The notes beneath the pieces were generated by a model. The model worked only from the letters and a program-made list of their open reading frames with translations. It was not told the origin of the DNA and searched no databases. Below, piece by piece: positions 43,557-46,137 of a stretch of 46,137 nucleotides of DNA. The stretch lies in NCBI GenBank assembly GCA_020351305.1, contig CP070730.1, positions 362,474-408,610 on the forward strand, read 5' to 3'. This DNA is from Candidatus Bathyarchaeota archaeon. Its GTDB lineage: Archaea > Thermoproteota > Bathyarchaeia > Bathyarchaeales > SOJC01. Every line of letters begins with the position of its first letter. The first letter of the stretch is position 1. The translations under genes were made by a program, and so were the position numbers.

Positions 43557-44306
43557 ATGAGAAAAAAAGTCTTTGCACTATCTACAAAAGACATAGGATT
43601 AGCTATTGTTTTTGCGTCATTCTATGCGATTTTCTCTTCGTGGAATCTCTTCCCACTTGTCGGTGCTGGGCAAGGCAGATTTATTCAATTGGGAACCTTG
43701 GTGGCTCCATTAATCGGGATACTAATATATCCTTGGCTCAGTGTTCTGACAATTACAATAGGTGGAACAATTGGGTTTTTCATTTCGCAGACTGGACCCT
43801 TTGGCCCTCTTAGTTTCTTACCCCATGTAGCCGCAGCTTTATGTGCTAGCCTGCTTATCAATGGAAAAAAATGGAGCTGTAGCGTTGCATATCTCTTTCT
43901 ATTTCTAGTGTTTGCCTTTTACCCCGTGGTAGGACCAGCTTGGCTGTGGCCTTCCTTTTTATGGCTGCATGTTGCTGCTTTGGTGTTTCTATTTTCTCCC
44001 CTGCAATCGAAGGTTTGGAGGCCATTATACGAAGAGAAGGATTCGTTCAAGCTGGTTTTAACTGTTGGACTGACGCTATTTATATCCACTCTTTTTAGTC
44101 ATATTGTGGGCAGTTTAATGTTTGAAATTATGTATTGGCCGAGTTTAATTTCTGAAGTGGGTGCTTGGACAACTACTTGGCAACTGCTTACGTTCCTTTA
44201 TCCCCTAGAAAGAATTCTTATTACTGCAATTCAAGTACCATTTGGCACAGGGTTACTAAAAGTTTTGAAGACACATAATTTCAACCTAAGCAGCAGAAAT
44301 GTTTAG
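43557..44306 (+). CDS. ECF transporter S-component-like membrane protein
   Basis: A 249-residue protein with about seven hydrophobic helices. The N-terminal pattern (DIGLAIVFASFYAIFSSW), then GRFIQLGTLVAPLIGILI and GGTIGFFISQTGPFGPLSFLPHVAAAL, resembles ECF substrate-binding (S) components that capture vitamins or metals. Which substrate is not clear; no ATPase or T component is nearby, so energy coupling would use shared modules (inference). Its 3' end overlaps cofE by 21 bases in convergent orientation. Confidence 0.75.
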   Translation: MRKKVFALSTKDIGLAIVFASFYAIFSSWNLFPLVGAGQGRFIQLGTLVAPLIGILIYPWLSVLTITIGGTIGFFISQTGPFGPLSFLPHVAAALCASLLINGKKWSCSVAYLFLFLVFAFYPVVGPAWLWPSFLWLHVAALVFLFSPLQSKVWRPLYEEKDSFKLVLTVGLTLFISTLFSHIVGSLMFEIMYWPSLISEVGAWTTTWQLLTFLYPLERILITAIQVPFGTGLLKVLKTHNFNLSSRNV

Positions 44307-45053
44307 TGCTGATGTATATACACACTTTTCGAATTGAATTTGCATCTCTTCAGATGACACCCGCTTATCTGTAAAAGTAACAGGAGCGTTCTTGATGAGG
44401 ACAAATGGTATTTTTTCATTTGATTCTCCCATTAACAGGTGAGCTGAGGAGGCAAGGTCATCAGCTATTGCGTGGCGAGTAATCAACAAAGGTTTTCCGA
44501 AGAGATCGTATTCTTTTCTGTAATCTTTAACTGGTTTGAAACCTGAGGCAGCTAAAGCTAAGCCTCGGGTGCCCATTCTAAGGGGAGCTACTTGGCTATC
44601 CATTATTAGAACTCCCACGTTTTTTCCGGTTTTCTTCTTTATTCTGTTTCGAATATCTTCAGCTTGTTGATGAGGTTCTAAAGGCCATAGTGCAGCGTGA
44701 TCAGCTGGTGCATTCTTGTGGTCGATACCAGCATTTACGGTCAAGATTCCATCTTTCAGCGTGAGGATTGCCTTTTCAACTCCACCATAGATTTGCTCAG
44801 CTTCGTGCAGTATCAGTTCAACGAATTGAGGTTTCAGCAAGTATATCTGAGCTAGGGTCTTTGCTTTTCTAGATTCTGAGATTTGATTTAGTTTTATGAC
44901 GCGACCCTGCGCAATTGCCAATACTTTTGATGCTATTACAATAATGTCTTTTTCTTCTAGTTTCAGATTGTGCTTTTCTATTGCTTGAAGGAGTGCGTTC
45001 ACTATGTTGTCTTTTGGCTTAATTAGAGGTGTTTTGAGAGCGTGAACCTGCAA
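44286..45053 (-). CDS. cofE: Coenzyme F420-0:L-glutamate ligase
   Basis: A 255-residue GTP-dependent ligase adding glutamate to coenzyme F420-0. Signature stretches include VIASKVLAIAQGRVI, NAGIDHKNAPADHAALWPLEP, VLIMDSQVAPLRMGTRGLALAASGF and AIADDLASSAHLLMGE. TTG start with AAGGGTATAG upstream. It shows that the organism probably makes F420, a hydride carrier of methanogens and many other archaea. Convergent with the ECF-S gene. Other F420 genes are not in the window. Confidence 0.95.
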   Translation of the reverse strand: MQVHALKTPLIKPKDNIVNALLQAIEKHNLKLEEKDIIVIASKVLAIAQGRVIKLNQISESRKAKTLAQIYLLKPQFVELILHEAEQIYGGVEKAILTLKDGILTVNAGIDHKNAPADHAALWPLEPHQQAEDIRNRIKKKTGKNVGVLIMDSQVAPLRMGTRGLALAASGFKPVKDYRKEYDLFGKPLLITRHAIADDLASSAHLLMGESNEKIPFVLIKNAPVTFTDKRVSSEEMQIQFEKCVYTSALNISAA

Positions 45054-45227
45054 GGCTATACCCTTAAGCTCTATTCAGCGTCTGATCTAATAAGCACGCG
45101 ATAGATTGTCAGCAATGTATTATGTCCACTAGCCTTGGGGTTTTTTGAGAGATTTTATTAGAATATATTATCAAGTTTAGAATGTCGGCTTTAATTCACG
45201 CCGCGCCAATTCAGGGAGGTGAATGAT

Positions 45228-45518
45228 TTGGATAAATATGAGCAGAATTTGCAGAAGATGATTAAAATGGGCGAGGAAGAGAGAATGAAGGCTATTGAGA
45301 CTAAGAAAGAGATTTGCGTTTGTGGCGGCTGCCCTAGCTACAATGACTGCGCTAGAGAGAAGAAGGAGTTGCTGTATTGCGCCCTTGGTAAAAGTGCGAC
45401 CTGTATAACGGATGAAGCTGGTTGCATTTGTCCAAATTGCCCAGTAACTGAGCAGATGGGGCTTACACATGACTATTTCTGCACTAAAGGCAGCGAAAGA
45501 GAACAACGAGGGATGTAA
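45228..45518 (+). CDS. DUF2769-type cysteine-rich small protein
   Basis: A 96-residue protein with a basic, charged N-terminus (about 30 residues) and a Cys-rich core matching DUF2769: CVCGGCPSYNDC, then CALGKSATC and CICPNCPVTEQMG, and a final FCTKGSE. The eight or more cysteines suggest iron-sulfur or zinc binding. The TTG at 45228 follows a full SD GGAGGTGA; GTG at 45219 overlaps that site and is less likely. Function unknown. Confidence 0.82.
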   Translation: MDKYEQNLQKMIKMGEEERMKAIETKKEICVCGGCPSYNDCAREKKELLYCALGKSATCITDEAGCICPNCPVTEQMGLTHDYFCTKGSEREQRGM

Positions 45519-45625
45519 ACTCTCGCCAATAAACACTCATTTTTTTGGATGGTATCGTGAATTTCATAATCCTCCTACTCAAGTGTTCTAGTAGTGAGGG
45601 TTCTGTTGTTTATTGGTGTTAATTT

Positions 45626-45733
45626 TGGTGCGGCGGGCCGGATTCGAACCGGCGAACCCCTACGGGAAAGGATCTTGAGTCCTTCGCCTTTAGTCAACAA
45701 ACATTGCTTTTGACCTGGCTCGGCTACCGCCGC
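45626..45733 (-). tRNA. tRNA-Leu (anticodon CAA) with a 20-base D-loop insertion
   Basis: Minus-strand class II tRNA. Acceptor GCGGCGG/CCGCCGC; anticodon stem AAGGA/TCCTT around loop CTCAAGA with anticodon CAA; a long variable arm CCC-GTA-GGG; T arm GCCGG-TTCGAAT-CCGGC. The 3' CCA is encoded (45626-45628). The D arm starts GCCGAGCC and should run GGTCAAAGGC, but 20 extra bases (about 45692-45711, ambiguous by up to three) lie in its loop. Without them the size, about 85 before CCA, is normal. A minus-strand TATA-like CTTAAAT lies at about 45760. The insert may be a non-canonical intron. Confidence 0.9.
45692..45711 (-). other. Putative intron in the D loop of tRNA-Leu
   Basis: Removing these 20 bases restores the normal archaeal tRNA-Leu D loop GGTCAAAGGCG. 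The junction bases AAA repeat on both sides, so the exact ends are uncertain. Inside the precursor, GTCAA (just upstream) can pair with TTGAC in the insert; I could not draw a classic bulge-helix-bulge motif by eye. Confidence 0.65.
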
Positions 45734-45840
45734 CCAACCGAAAACTAGCAACCCTAGAAAATTTAAGGCTTGCCAACACAGCCTTACCAGAACTGGGTGG
45801 CTGTCAATGATAAACGCAGAATACAGGGTCTTCATAAAGC

Positions 45841-45849
45841 TTTTATATT
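45841..45849 (+). promoter_or_regulatory. TATA box of the Lsm gene
   Basis: TTTTATATT about 38-46 bases before the GTG start at 45887, with SD AGGAGTT just upstream of the start. Confidence 0.6.
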
Positions 45850-45886
45850 GTGAGACTGAGTGTCATATTCACTAGGAGTTACCAAC

Positions 45887-46126
45887 GTGAGCAGTTTAGA
45901 ACCAAGCAGAAAGCCCTTAAATGTGTTAGTAAAGCAACTAAATAACCATGTCACAATAACACTCAAAAACGGCATCACTTACAAGGGCACCATGACGAAA
46001 TGTGACGGGCATATGAACATCATTTTGGAAGGAGCTACTGAGTGCAAAGGTGATAGTCTAATCGCCAATTATGGCAGTGTCTTGGTAAGGGGAAACAACA
46101 TACTCTATATCTCTATCGAAAAATAA
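45887..46126 (+). CDS. Sm-like (Lsm) archaeal RNA-binding protein
   Basis: A 79-residue archaeal Lsm protein that forms heptameric rings binding U-rich RNA. The Sm1 motif runs from about residue 9 to 45 (VLVKQLNNHVTITLKNGITY and DGHMNIIL) and Sm2 appears as GSVLVRGNNILYISI at the end. GTG at 45887 is chosen from SD AGGAGTT; a GTG at 45860 would add nine residues and lacks an SD. The gene ends just inside the window edge. Confidence 0.95.
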   Translation: MSSLEPSRKPLNVLVKQLNNHVTITLKNGITYKGTMTKCDGHMNIILEGATECKGDSLIANYGSVLVRGNNILYISIEK

Positions 46127-46137
46127 ATCTGCGACCC

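Noticed and set aside
43538-43813. Alternative open frame at the start of the ECF-S gene
   Set aside because: Overlaps the ECF-S gene, which has the clear membrane pattern and a proper ATG.
1-46137. CRISPR array, insertion sequence or prophage
   Set aside because: No regularly spaced repeats, transposase, integrase or phage structural genes were seen; only the pseudogenes hint at local rearrangement.

Overview
This window is an AT-rich archaeal chromosome segment. Archaeal hallmarks are translation factor aIF1A, RIO1 kinase, a Dim2-type KH protein, DNA topoisomerase VI (both subunits), archaeal ProRS and ThrRS, ribosomal protein S26e, a proteasome beta subunit, NurA/HerA, archaeal-type NMN adenylyltransferase, the F420 ligase CofE and an Lsm protein. 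S26e is, to my knowledge, typical of TACK/Asgard archaea and absent from most Euryarchaeota. With an odd tRNA-Leu insertion and an F420 gene, I infer a TACK-grade archaeon, perhaps Bathyarchaeia-like; the phylum is an inference. Genes use many TTG/GTG starts, Shine-Dalgarno (SD) sites of the GGAGGTGA type, and some likely leaderless starts behind TATA boxes.

Layout. 1-4.7 kb: an information-processing cluster on the plus strand (zinc-ribbon protein, aIF1A, RIO1, KH protein, Top6B, Top6A). 4.7-7.2 kb: small membrane proteins and an ArsB/NhaD-type permease. 7.2-10.8 kb: tRNA-Ala(TGC), M29-like aminopeptidase, S-adenosylhomocysteinase and small membrane proteins. 10.8-15 kb: sugar nucleotidyltransferase, then a coiled-coil protein paired with an MCM-like AAA+ ATPase. 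15-21.4 kb: radical SAM/glutaredoxin pair, ProRS, a broken DUF1805 gene, CDP-alcohol phosphatidyltransferase, S26e, a small zinc protein and ThrRS. 21.4-25.6 kb: remains of an ilvE gene, then a minus-strand aminotransferase/FAD oxidoreductase operon and a pilin-like surface protein. 25.8-28.8 kb: short GH3-like adenylase, zinc-ribbon membrane protein and nicotinate phosphoribosyltransferase. 29-33 kb: a thiolase-like protein without recognisable catalytic residues, a DUF35-HMG-CoA-synthase fusion and a Yip1-like protein. 33-37.7 kb: two divergent regulator regions with clear palindromes, the second controlling NurA/HerA. 37.7-41.2 kb: minus-strand cluster of SPFH, coiled-coil and zinc-ribbon proteins plus small membrane proteins. 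41.4-46.1 kb: SAM hydrolase, NMN adenylyltransferase, an apparently inactive proteasome beta subunit, ECF-type S component, CofE, DUF2769 protein, tRNA-Leu(CAA) with a D-loop insertion, and Lsm.

How genes work together. NurA and HerA form a DNA end-resection nuclease/translocase. Top6A and Top6B form topoisomerase VI. Nicotinate phosphoribosyltransferase and NMN adenylyltransferase serve NAD synthesis. S-adenosylhomocysteinase and SAM hydrolase both handle SAM metabolites. The most system-like unexplained modules are the coiled-coil/MCM-like ATPase pair, the SPFH/zinc-ribbon operon, and the degenerate thiolase with the DUF35-HMGCS fusion. No CRISPR array, insertion sequence, rRNA gene or replication origin was recognised. 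The stretch 7229-7662 holds only tRNA-Ala; 8686-9156 holds one possible small membrane protein and the ahcY promoter.
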